Positions 11,716 through 21,926 of a stretch of DNA of 64,000 bases are shown here, piece after piece. This DNA comes from Phymatolithon calcareum (lineage: Eukaryota > Rhodophyta > Florideophyceae > Hapalidiales). The position numbers were made by a program, and so were the translations under genes. A model generated the notes under the pieces. It did no database searches, was not told where the DNA came from, and saw only the letters and a program-made list of their open reading frames with translations. The stretch's first letter is position 1. Each line of letters starts with the position of its first letter. Location of the stretch: the NCBI GenBank assembly GCA_977006965.1, contig OZ345363.1:2418001-2482000 (forward strand), given 5' to 3'.

Positions 11716-11859
11716 CTTTCGTTTCCAAAAATTAAATGATTTTCAGTCCTCAATTGAGGAAAAAATCCCGGCACATGGACACTAGTCCACCCATGTTTGT
11801 TCACAGCCCACATAGCAAATGTCTACAAAGCGGATACGGCCTGGAAGCCCACACTATAC

Positions 11860-12830
11860 CGGTTCGCGGTGTTCAAAGCTATCCTTCAAGTCATCAAAAA
11901 GGCCCTACTTCGAGCTCCCCGTGGAAAAGCATTCGGACCAGACAAGATCTGGGTCGAAATGCTACAAGCAGACCCAACTATGAGCGGCGAACTGCTTGGA
12001 TGCCTGGGCAGGTAGGCGGCTACTACGTACGCCGAGAGCATGGCGCCGAGCAACGTTAATCCTCATTCAAAAAAAAGGGCCGGCACATGTGCTAGGAAAC
12101 CACAGTCCTATTTGGCTAGTAAGCCAGGTCATAAATATCATTGATGCGACGGTCTTCTTTGCCAGTGCCTTTTACGAGGACATGGAATAGAAAAACAAAG
12201 GATAAGAATTGCGAGCTCGAATCGCCGCTGAGCGCATAGAGGACTCTAAGCTTTTCCCACATCCGTCCGATGTGGGTTTTTGCAGCTAGGGCCACGATAT
12301 ACAAGATTGCGGAAGAAGCATATATGAATGTTATACTATGCTACAAGGCTGTAGCAACTGAAACGCATCTCCCTTACAGTCTAAAGAGTGTTACTGAGAG
12401 CGTTTAATAAATACTACTAAAAAAAAAAATTGATGCGACGGTGGACTCTGCTATACGTCAACGGTACAAATTTCACCGATTCCAACTGGGATTCCAGAAT
12501 AACAAAGGGACTGAACTCGCGATTCTGAGAACGACAAGCACGATGAAGAGAGGCCACCGCTTCGCCGCCTTCCTAGACCTATCGTCTGCTAACGACCGCG
12601 TTTCGCGTAGCATCTTGATGTGCCTAGTTCACAAATGTCTATCTCCGGATATTGCCGAGATGATCAAATACCTGATGAAACCATCATGGCCTGCACTTCG
12701 GCCGGTGAGGAGAAAGCGTGGATTCTGATCGACCGCGGAGCCCCACAGGGCTCCCCCCTAAGTCCATGCCTTAATAACAGGTTCATGCTGTCGCAAACAC
12801 GAAATCGAGGAGCATGTATGGTCGAGAATA
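11860..12830 (+). pseudogene. LINE reverse transcriptase fragment
   Basis: Motifs in order are APRGKAFGPDKIWVEML (RT motif 0/1), a LILIQKKG segment followed by a proline-less 'H..PIWL', FQLGFQNNKGTELAIL (motif 2a), FAAFLDLSSANDRVS (motif A, with its catalytic Asp) and APQGSPLSPCL (motif B). Three frames are needed to read them, and an insertion with a 14-bp target repeat splits motif 2a from what precedes it. The YxDD box was not found in readable form. Confidence 0.75.
12154..12428 (+). mobile_element. Retroposed poly(A) insertion with 14-bp target duplication
   Basis: ATTGATGCGACGGT occurs at 12140-12153 and again at 12429-12442. The insert ends in an AATAAA signal and an A-run. It splits the LINE RT, whose frame continues after the second repeat. 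The insert itself has no recognisable gene; it could be a SINE or a 5'-truncated transcript. Confidence 0.8.
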
Positions 12831-13329
12831 CATGAGAAGGTCATCTGGATGTTGGAGCAGTCTCTCTGATTTTCATGGAATAATCTTGGGCAAAGTTCAA
12901 CAATATTGTATTTCGGGTCTAGCTTAGAGCCAAATTCATGGCTTATTATGGTGGCAGAGAAACGCACAATGGGCAGAACGGTAAATTCGCAGTGACCGGC
13001 ACCCAACATGTAAGACCATTGAGCACATATCCCAGGGAATCAGCGTCTCAGAAATAGTATAAATATAATCTGCGACCGGCGCTGACCCCAATCTGGGCAC
13101 GTCGGAAGTATCAAGAACATTCAACGTCAAAAACTATGCTGCAGAAGTAACCGTACGGCTTTTAACCCAGTTTCTTTCTGTAAAAAAGACTTGCGGCTCG
13201 CAAGGGGGCAATTTGCACCCAAGGGTACCCCGCGATCTTGTTTGCCGACGTCGTTCAGCTTCAAGCGATAACTCCGACGGAAGGCAATGGCTCCTAGATA
13301 CAGCGATGTGACGCGCCAGGGAGAGTGGT

Positions 13330-14270
13330 ATGACGAGGAACATGAAGAAGGGAAAAAGCGAAATCCTCATCCACCCCGGGTTATTCAAGCGAAAGTTCCG
13401 CCTAGCAAAGGTTGAACTCCATGAAAAAAGACGCCCGGAATACCTGGGTACGGTCGTCAACAACACGGGAGTCCCCGAACACGCAACGCTGAAACGACTC
13501 TTGAAAACGAATGATTTATCTTCGGTTTTCGAGACATTGGATTGACTGCTAAGGGGCTACATGCAACGAAGAACATCAATCTACAAGACCCTCGTGCAAT
13601 GACGGTAGAGATACGCCTTGCGCCTTACCCCGTGTACTAGATCCATCCAAGTGCAAATCAACGAGGCAGAAAGGTTGTTCTACTCCGTCATCCTAGGACG
13701 TTTTGCACTCCGCCTCCAAACCAGAATGAGGTCGCTACGCAAAAATCACGCCGCCGGAAATCAGAAGGACACCATTGGGTGAACAGTTTGCTGTGCGACT
13801 ACTGAAGGAGAAACTTGAAATCGAGAAAAAGCCAAACTACGAAGCAAAGCCACAGAAAGCGATATTTCGTACGTACGCGAAACCATACGATTTGCTTATC
13901 GAGCAGGCCGTCTGGGCTGAGTGAGGGAAGGTGACGCCTAGGAAAGAGAAGCTCCGTCTTAGAAAATTAAGGGGCCAAGCAGAGGAAGGATTGAGGCGAA
14001 AAATCCCAGTGGACATGAAAGAGCGCGTCACCCCGACCATGCTGCACAAATCACGAAAGCACAGAAAGCTGGTAGTGCAATGGCGCTTCGGACACTTCCC
14101 CCCACGGAACCCTCTTCCTATGTAGAGCACTTCTGTGAAGTAGCTGTGAAGAGCCTTGAGACCATACAACGCAACCTAACACGACAGCAGCTCACCGGAA
14201 AGACCGAAGACGAAACAATGCAGGCGATGGAGAGACAATTAGAATTAGATAGAATAATGACTTGAGAAAT
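13330..14270 (+). pseudogene. LINE ORF2 region downstream of RT, degraded
   Basis: The fragments contain KSEILIHPGLFKRKFRLAKV and EYLGTVVNNTG, which resemble the 'KTE...F....V.YLG..I' segment that follows RT in LINEs. A basic stretch follows up to about 14.13 kb. Assignment is by position and partial resemblance. Confidence 0.5.
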
Positions 14271-14633
14271 GATAGTGTGATGCGATATTCTCAGAAAATG
14301 TGACCATAGTATACGGAAAGCTGCTCTGGAGTTGGACACTCTGGAGTTGAGGGCTTCTGAAACAAAACTCACAATTTCCCCCGTTATCAATTTGCTCCAT
14401 AGCGGAGCCTGATTAAACGTAATCTTGTAGATCTCTCCAGTCTTCAGTACCACTGGTAATGTTCCGTAACCTCTATTGGGATCTTGTTAGTCTTGTCTTC
14501 TTCTTCTTTCTTCCACATCTCAAGTATTTCTTTTCCATGAACCTTTCGTAACCCCTTTCCAGATTCTACGCGATTTAGCAATATGATAAGCCTCTCAGCT
14601 GCAAAATAGACAACGAGAGCTTTAAAAAACTCA

Positions 14634-14653
14634 TCCATCCATCCATCCATCCT
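14634..14653. repeat. (CATC)n microsatellite
   Basis: Five tandem CATC tetramers lie just after the LINE relic. Confidence 0.85.
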
Positions 14654-14974
14654 TTCCAGATTCTGCATGCAGCAGTGTTTCGCTTAGATATCCTTTACTC
14701 TTGAGCAAATCAACATCCCTCGTCGCTCCTATCAGGTCCTCATTTCTCTCTCTGTACTCGTCAATTTTTTGTACACCTACTCCTTTTATATTTCGCAAGG
14801 CTCAAATCGAAGCGCACTACTGCTTCTTGCATTTAAAGGTTGACATCTTACTTTAGGCTCGACCTTTTTCGAGATTCTCAATAGCCTCAATCGTGGAAAT
14901 TTGAATCAGGGCCGCCATTCATGATTGCTCCGACCGGATTGCACGAAGAAGATGAAGAAGAAATTTCTCTTATA

Positions 14975-15590
14975 CAGCCGATCCTCGACTTCTGAATCTC
15001 CTATTTTTGAATATCCTTGATATTTTGAATACAGAATGACTATCCTAAGTCGGTTTCGCTAAATATTAAAAAAAAGGATTACTGAATACTCAAATATAGA
15101 AAATCTTCACTGATTTAGCGGCAAACATAAAGGCTAATTTTTGATTATTTTTAGGCCTCCTGTATTCCACGTCCATCATTGCGGATTTTCTGTGAGAGAA
15201 GTCCCTCGGGCTGCTTGGAGTACTTGAACAATTAAGATGTGCAGCCCAGCCGGGAAATGCTCAATGACGCTGTTCCGACTACAAAATATCGATGTGGTAC
15301 AGTACAGCTTCTTCCTTTCCCCACCGTCTATGGCAGACGGTAGGTTTCAACGGTCTACACACTGGAAGGTAGCAACTGAGGAAGCCTTGCCCGTATATTC
15401 GTAAGGTTGTGAGGCTTTTAAATAAAGTTCAATTGAAAAAAAAAGTGCAGCTTCTTCAGAGCTGACATATATTGTAATCTTGAGCTTTCATTTTTTATTT
15501 CGCTATGATACGACTTCGATACTTGAATAACCTCGATTTTTGAATATCAGAGTAGCTCACAATGCTTATTCAAAAATCGAGGATCGACTG
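14975..15590. mobile_element. pogo/Tc1-like MITE flanked by TA
   Basis: The left end TACAGCCGATCCTCG (TA at 14973-14974) and the right end CGAGGATCGACTGTA (TA at 15591-15592) are inverted copies with one mismatch. A second inner inverted pair (CCTCGATTTTTGAATA and its complement) lies within the right end. There is no transposase. It contains a younger retroposon at 15315-15444. Confidence 0.75.
15315..15444 (+). mobile_element. Short retroposon (poly-A tail, about 13-bp target duplication)
   Basis: The direct repeats GTACAGCTTCTTC (15302-15314) and GTGCAGCTTCTTC (15445-15457) bracket 130 bp that end in AATAAA and a nine-base A-run. Like the insert at 12154-12428 it carries GTAGCAACTGA before the polyadenylation signal, so both may be tails of one family. 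Confidence 0.75.
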
Positions 15591-15816
15591 TAGTGTTACC
15601 AACGCATCTGCGGACGCTTGGGGCAACGCTTCTGGCGAGCCACGAGGACTCAATCGGGACCCAAAAGCTCCATTTCGCCTAAAGTGGCATAGTCAGAAAA
15701 ACTCCAATACCTACCTCTGGTCGCAAAGAAGAGATCTCGAAGGGGTAAAATCATATCGCTTCTATTACCGCGCAGAGTATACCGTCTCTTGAAGAGCGAC
15801 GGTACGCACACGGGAC

Positions 15817-16375
15817 TTTGCGACGTCCCGAGTCTTTTCTGCGCCGAAGCGCCATGGGCGAGCTTAACGACTTTCCGGGTCCGTCGTGCCGCGTGGCGAT
15901 CCACACGAGGGGGTTACTGACGTCCCCAGTCTTGTCTGCGCGGGAGCGCCTTGGGCGAGTTTAGCGACATCCCGGGTTGTCCTTTGTAGACACGCAATAA
16001 TGCAGTGGCGCCAGAAGCTGCAGGAATAAGCGACCTAAATTCCGACTTAGTTCTGCGAGCAGGAAGCACGCAATAGGCTTCCAGCAAATCCCATGGCTGG
16101 AAGGCAATGGGATGCCTATTTAAGCAGTTCCCCCTTCGTAGTTTTAGTAGAGACCATCTCACCATCTCATCGGAGAGATCACCCCTTATCAAGATAAACC
16201 ATTATCCACTTTTTCACCAGTGATTACACCTTGCCGTGCATCCCTTAGGGACTTACTCTCCCTCGGCCTGCCCGCCGATCCGCGCGGGGGAGTTTGCGAC
16301 GTCCGTCGTCTTTTCTGCACCAGAGGCACCATGGGCGAGTTTAGCGACTTCCTGAGTCTGTCCTGCCTTGCGGCC
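15817..16375. repeat. Three dispersed copies of a roughly 80-bp GC-rich repeat
   Basis: The units at 15817-15895, 15913-15985 and 16292-16375 share 'GACGTCC..AGTCTT.TCTGC', a 'GGGCGAG.TTAGCGAC' core and a following CCGGG-like step. The first two are nearly adjacent and the third is about 300 bp away. GC content is above that of the surroundings. Function unknown. Confidence 0.7.
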
Positions 16376-17030
16376 CGGATTGCACGAAGACGAATATGCT
16401 TCACAACGCATATCGATGTACTGCAGTTTATTGTAAAGGTGGCTGTCTACCCAACTGGAGGTTAAATGGCATCTTGGTTTCTACTCATGTTTCCTATCTT
16501 TCATTCCTTGAGCTACCTCTGTGCCGTACATGATTACTCTTCTTTCTTTGTCGCTTGTCCTCACCGGCTTTAGCATTATATTCCACAACAGATTCATAAG
16601 CAGCCTTCCCTATTGGCATCTAAGATTGGAACTCAGAATGATGTCTACAGGTGCTGACGTTGTAGAACGCAAGCTGAGAATCGTAACCCAAACATCAGCC
16701 AACCTTTAATCTGCAAAGGCGCCCGGCTCATAGTCAATTATCATAGAATCGCGATTGCCTCTGTGGATCTTTCAGACAAGTGAAAGGGGCGTGTCATTTT
16801 AAGTTCGTGTCGACGCACAGCATGTTCCAGAAGACAAAGTATACCTCTCTGTCATAATTCTCTCCGGTAACAAGCTATGGCACGACGAGGGTAAATTGTG
16901 AGCTGTAAAGTTGGAAAACGTGATGATTTTATTGTCAATTGACCAGCAAAACTGCGTAGTTGTTAACTGAAAATCGCTAGAGTATATCAGAAAATCTCCT
17001 TCCATCTAAATCATGGAAATAGTTTGCAAG

Positions 17031-17546
17031 TTACTTGGTCAGGAAAGCAACGCAGGACTCTCTGCTTGCGCGGTTGACATTGCCCTTAACTTTGTACTTC
17101 CTATCCAACACCTGATAGTTAGTGATGGGAAGTACGATGCACTTTTTTCTGATGAATCGCAGCTGGTTCTGCTGGGGCACCTCATGCCCGATGGCGGCGA
17201 GATACGTGTAGCGGTTGCTGTATGTGTAGTACCGGAAAGAAAACGACTTGAAGAATGAAGGAGAGAATCTCTGTTTGAGACCTCTGGGCTTGTACTGCGA
17301 GATCCTCTGAAAGAACTTACGCTTACCGCGGAAGACTCGAACCTTGGCCTCGCCGGTGTTCGCCACTCCAATTTTAGCACCCGTCCTCTTGAGGCATATC
17401 GGACCCGTGATATCAGTGTCCGTAGCACCGAGATGGATCACGGGGCTATAGCACAGCTCGAACTTGCACCGGTCGTAGCAACGACCGGATGCGGTTGCGA
17501 TTAGGACGACAACAAGCAGAGCGACAATGGGGTGAGACATGGCCAT
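17031..17546 (-). CDS. Small secreted six-cysteine protein (paralogue of the gene at 6055)
   Basis: The 171-aa product has a signal peptide (hydrophobic residues 6-19, cleavage likely near SGR/CYDRC). Six cysteines at 23, 27, 32, 51, 116 and 145 match the paralogue one for one. The blocks CKFELCYSP, DTDITGPICLKRTG, GLKQRFSPSFFKSFSFRYYT and GHEVPQQNQLRFI are almost unchanged, while the C-terminal 25 residues differ. The 5' leader is pyrimidine-rich, and a TATA box lies about 93 bp upstream of the ATG. Conservation across two distant loci of opposite orientation argues for a real, selected gene family. Family name and function are unknown. Confidence 0.85.
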   Translation of the reverse strand: MAMSHPIVALLVVVLIATASGRCYDRCKFELCYSPVIHLGATDTDITGPICLKRTGAKIGVANTGEAKVRVFRGKRKFFQRISQYKPRGLKQRFSPSFFKSFSFRYYTYSNRYTYLAAIGHEVPQQNQLRFIRKKCIVLPITNYQVLDRKYKVKGNVNRASRESCVAFLTK

Positions 17547-17639
17547 GGTGGAATGAGGAGTGATGAGACGGTTGGATTGATTGGGAAATGTCAGTGGTTT
17601 CTTGAGATGAGGAAGGCTGATAGCAAACGCATTTTGAGT

Positions 17640-17646
17640 TTTTATA
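17640..17646 (-). promoter_or_regulatory. TATA box of the secreted-protein gene
   Basis: TATAAAA on the minus strand lies about 93 bp before the ATG at 17546. It is followed by a C/T-rich leader, which is consistent with a core promoter. Confidence 0.55.
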
Positions 17647-17899
17647 CACTTCCAAATGGTGCGATCGACAACCAGTTCTCATGCTTGTCAAGCAATGTAC
17701 AGTATTTCGATGAGGAGGATTGAGAAGCGTAAGGATGCAAAGTGAGAGATTCATTATTGTCGAGGTAGGCAAGAATGAAGAAGAACTGGGCATAGCGGGA
17801 GATATCGAATAATCGACCTGCGATCGTCCAATATTCTGCCGTTTGATGGGAGGTAAGTTACACCAAAACTGTCGTAGTGTTGGTCTCAGATTCAACGGA

Positions 17900-19730
17900 C
17901 AATCGATACAGATCTACAATGTGATCATCGGGAGGCAGGGGCATCTATCTTAAGCAAAGTGCGTTGAATGAAAGATTTAGCCTGTATACCGCGTTTGAAT
18001 GTATCCACATTCTCCCGTCTGCCAGATTTGGGACGACACCGTTGAAAACTCTGTAGCGCACGGTAGCTATGTGATACGTACTGTAATGATGAGGGTCGGT
18101 CTAATATTGCTGCCAAGAACGATACGTACTGACTAAACCGGTGTAGATCGTCGACGATATAATATGAAGGTATTGCTTCATATACTTCGGAAACAATCGG
18201 CTTTCGTGCTTGGCAAACAGAGCAAAGTTTCGACACTACTGTAGCACGAAAGTTGCATCCATGGTCTACTGGACGATTCCCCTCCTTTCAGAATTGCGAA
18301 GTACTGTACAGGGTTACACAGTATTGGGTGGTAGGTGATTCAGCGTTGCTGGAACATCTCGGATATTATTCACGACAACGACTTCGGTAATGGATGAATA
18401 TCCGCGATGTATTGCCAATAGATAAGAAAAGGACATCCTTCATTCCTGACTCCAGTAGGCGTGTCCTTAACACATTCGCCCGCGCCGTCCGTTGGCCCAC
18501 TCTATCGCACAGACTTAGGATTTCTCACACGTTCCGTTGCACGCATATAATAAAGTTCAGATCGGCAAGGGCTTTTATGTTTCAACCTGCTTTTCGGAAT
18601 CGCCCTGTCAAGGGAATCCATCAACGTCCAGGAAGCGGAAACATACTGTACTGTGCAGCATAATTCATGCTGTTCCTTTTAAAAAAATTTCGAGACTGTA
18701 TCGGCATCAATTCAACTCGAGCGCTCCCGGCAAGCTTTGAATTTGTCGCTGCATATCGGAAGGAAAGACAAGACGCAAGGGTGAGATACAGTATGCGGCA
18801 ACGCTGCAGTTTTTCTGCAACTAAATTCCTTTGATAAATCATTTCAAATTTAATACTGTATGTAGTGAACTGACCGTACCACCATGGTTTCTGGAAGCAA
18901 GGGCATTGTATATACTGTATGCAAAATACTTTGCATCGTTCTATCATACGGAGGATTGAGTAAATTCATGTTGTCCACAACAAAACGTGTATCACAATAA
19001 TATTATTATGAAGTACTTACTACAGTAATCTGACAAAACCGGGCATCCTTACGCAGGTACACACATCATGTGTATACCTGCGTGAGGATGTCTTAAGCAG
19101 TTACAGATTTGCACCCACCTTTGAGAGCCGGAAGTATGGCCTCTCATTTTTGTCGAAGATTTATGAAAGATGGACTGCATATTCCCTTCGCGGGAAGGGA
19201 ATGCAGAATTATAAAAAGTTTCCTGAAGCCATAACAGTGCAGTAAATCCTTGTTAACTGGATATCCATTGTGGGGAATTTAGATAATCAGACATCAAAAA
19301 TCATTTTCTTCTCTGTATTGTGACTCTCGGGGAACATGTGCTGGTACTGTTTTGGCAGAGGGTCTGAACACAAGAGAGACGAACTGCCTGCGCAAAAGAC
19401 GTTGTGCTTCGTCTGCCATGTCTCGCCAAGTACTCTAGAAGGATATTGCGCTCACGTGTTAAAAAATGCATAATGAAAGGTACCTTATGATAGCTCCGGC
19501 ATTCAGAGAAGATACGAAATCGGTGATTGCCTTCTGTATTCAAAATTCGAAGATCCATTTGTCGAGGATAGAATTGCTTCTGTATTCCATTCCTACCTTG
19601 ACATTGTGCAGTAAAGATGTTGCTGGACTGTATATTTACAGCGCTACCAATACACTTTGCTTTACACATTTTCAGAGGGAATACGGAATAGTTCGCTACC
19701 TTGCAGCTTGGTCGGTGATATACTGTATCA
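17900..19730. other. Intergenic DNA without a recognisable gene
   Basis: The ORFs are short and not coding-like. It includes a near-perfect hairpin at 19044-19090 and several TACTGTA words. Confidence 0.5.
19044..19090. repeat. 22-bp inverted repeat with 3-nt loop
   Basis: Arm CATCCTTACGCAGGTACACA (19044 on) pairs with 19069-19090. There are two mismatches, and the loop is TCA. Confidence 0.8.
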
Positions 19731-19734
19731 CCTA

Positions 19735-20522
19735 CAGTCAGACCTCGATAAATGGAACCTCTTTTTTAGAATAACCTCGGTTATCAGCATAATCGGGTGC
19801 TCAACGAATACCGTATCCGCCTAAATTTAACGAAAATTAAAGGATTCTAGAATATTTGATAGGGGGATTTTTTCATGTTCGAGGTCACGGGGGCATACCT
19901 TAAATTTTGTTATAATTTTGTTTAGCGTACACGGAGCATATCCTCACTCGTAGAATACTGTAAGTACTTTTCATGTTTCTCCTGCCATTGGCATATGATA
20001 CAGTACAGTACAGTAAAAGTTGACACAGTGGTGTAAAGTAGGGGAGTGTTATGGGGGGGAGTAACACGAACCCCTTATCATACCGATTTTTTGGATTTGC
20101 GTCTATAGTGTGTGTTTGATATAATTTTGCAGAGATTAATTGCTTCATAAAAAGGAGAATGAAAGCTGAAAATATGGCCCTCGTTCCCGGAACATTGGGA
20201 GTTGCCAATGTAGCGGTCGCTCTCGTTGCAGTATTCGATTTTGTGGTGAAAAACAATAGAAATATTCTGTAAACAAGAGTTATTATTGATACAGCCTGAT
20301 CTCATAATTTTTGCCGGCACATCAATGTCATGCTTTTGCAGACAAGTTTTGAAACAAAAAAAATCAGTGTTACTCCCCCCCATAACATTCCCCTGTGTAA
20401 AGCTACTGTTCGGCACACGTGTGATCCAAAACTTATGATTCAAAATTCGACTTGAGAATAACCTCGATTTTGAGAATATTGGACCATTCCACATTGCCCA
20501 TCCATTTATCGCGGCCTGACTG
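19735..20522. mobile_element. pogo/Tc1-like MITE flanked by TA, with a nested MITE
   Basis: The left end CAGTCAGACCTCGATAAATGG (TA at 19733-19734) and the right end CCATTTATCGCGGCCTGACTG (TA at 20523-20524) are inverted with two mismatches. The CAGGGG MITE at 20039-20395 lies inside. There is no transposase gene. Confidence 0.75.
20039..20395. mobile_element. CAGGGG-family MITE nested in the pogo-like MITE
   Basis: The termini AGGGGAGTGTTATGGGGG and CCCCCCATAACATTCCCCT are inverted, and the inversion extends through a GTAACAC step. The heptamer TGTAAAG flanks both sides (20032-20038 and 20396-20402). The internal core GGAGTTGCCAATGTAGCGG matches the copy at 3678-4049. Confidence 0.8.
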
Positions 20523-21111
20523 TACCAAGCTTCAAGGCAACTACAGTAAGAGTGGATGTTTGCACAGCTTGTAAAGTGTGCGAACTCCCCTTCCAGAACA
20601 GAATTTGCATTCATTGCCTACAGTACATGGCAACGCAGTATCATACAGTATCCTGATGGACTGAGATCCCGCTTCGTCGGTCCCTCTGCAGAAGATTGTA
20701 ATACTATATGATGTATGCGCTTAAGTGACGCACCCAACACTGTCTGGCAGTTTCTATTACATTGCAATCTGTGCACACAGCCCCTATTTTTGTCCAGAAG
20801 TGCTCTAATGCCCGGCACCTGTTCAATGTGACCTTGGCTATCGCAGATTAAAAAACTACTTTGAGAATAATTGAGAACAGCAGATTGCGCACACTTGAGT
20901 ACCGTACAGGTTGATTTCGAATTCTCATCTTTCAGTTTGTTATTTTATCCACAAAGTGTAGTAAAACAACTCAAGCATAGGGTATCGTCCTCCTTGGGCC
21001 CGGTGAACATCCTGATTCAGAGGAAGCTAATTGACAGCCCATCCGAAGTATGGTGAATAGCTACGGGCAAAGTAACGTGAGCGGGAACAAACGCGTCTTT
21101 AAAGTTCAGCT

Positions 21112-21398
21112 ACCACCTGTGGTATAGTGGTAAAACTGCCTCCGCGCACCTGTGCCCATATTTCGGTATGATACAGGCAGGAATGTTGAGGTCGCCAGTT
21201 CGAGTACTGTCACAAGCAAGAATTGAATTAACGTTGCGCAAAGGGCAAACGGATGTCGCCGTGGAGTGGTGTGCAGCAGTACTAGCGCGAAGCAGATACG
21301 CGAGTACCAGGAATGGATCCATATCAGGAACATTTAGAGGAGATGTTGAATAATGTACGCTTTGTGTAATTCGAATAACCGGCAATAAACAAACAAAC
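21112..21398 (+). mobile_element. tRNA-derived SINE
   Basis: An exact 11-bp direct repeat AAAGTTCAGCT (21101-21111 and 21399-21409) brackets the element. The 5' part has an RNA polymerase III A box TGGTATAGTGG (21120-21130), matching TRGYNNARNNG fully. A B box GTTCGAGTA (21198-21206) matches GWTCRANNC at all but the last position. The 3' end is an (AAAC)n tail. Length, promoter, tail and target duplication together define a SINE. The parent tRNA was not identified. Confidence 0.85.
21120..21206 (+). promoter_or_regulatory. Internal RNA polymerase III promoter of the SINE (A and B boxes)
   Basis: The A box is at 21120-21130 and the B box at 21198-21206, about 67 bp apart. That is longer than in most intronless tRNA genes but within the working range. 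Confidence 0.65.
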
Positions 21399-21926
21399 AA
21401 AGTTCAGCTGGGTACCAAGCCAACTAAGAGAAGACGAATGATTGTCAACTTACTACCTCACCGTCGCCTTCCGTCCAAAAATCCCAATCAAACTTTGACT
21501 CGCAGTTATTCAGATCAGACAAACGGGCTCTATTTTCCCTTTGTTCTCCTCAGTGCATGGGTACGAGAGCTCTGTGCGAACGGTCGGTCCTTTCCCGTAA
21601 CGCCGACTACTTTCTGTGCTAGGAGCTCCACAGGAAAGCTACTCCAAATGTAGTAAATACGATTCCAACTGCTCAATCCGCTCTGCAACCGCTTCTTTGT
21701 AAAACGAGAGTGACTTCGGTCGTCAGACAGAATTGTGTTTACCTTTTGGACCAGCGAGTCTTCACACCACTGAACTAACGATTTAAATCCCTACGAAGAA
21801 GAACGGAACATCATAGATTCTGATGCAGAAGAAATATACATCAGGCTCTGTTCATGACCGTAGCTTATCACAGCCGAGAGGACTACCACGAACTTGTATT
21901 GCCCATCTCGGCAAGGAGCCTACCGT

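Larger units (their letters stand above)
9871..11746 (+). mobile_element. piggyBac-like DNA transposon relic inserted in the LINE
   Basis: Two ORF fragments belong to a piggyBac-type transposase (10708-10986 and 11347-11715). The segment is bracketed by two identical copies of GTCCTCAATTGAGGA (9856-9870 and 11746-11760), and the LINE frame reads across when one copy and the segment are removed. A related left-end sequence recurs at 31392-31845. The typical TTAA duplication of piggyBac is not seen; the duplicated core is AATT or the longer palindrome. Confidence 0.6.
8865..14270 (+). mobile_element. Decayed non-LTR retrotransposon (LINE), interrupted twice
   Basis: Fragments appear in the order expected of a LINE ORF2: endonuclease near 9.08 kb, reverse transcriptase from 11.86 to 12.83 kb, and a downstream region to about 14.2 kb. 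Removing the insertions at 9871-11746 and 12154-12428 brings the flanks into register. Stops and frameshifts are numerous, so the copy is dead. 5' and 3' ends are not defined precisely. Confidence 0.75.

Noticed and set aside
21112-21206. Functional tRNA gene
   Set aside because: A and B boxes are present, but no cloverleaf with a 7-bp acceptor stem can be formed, and the flanking duplication and (AAAC)n tail identify a SINE.
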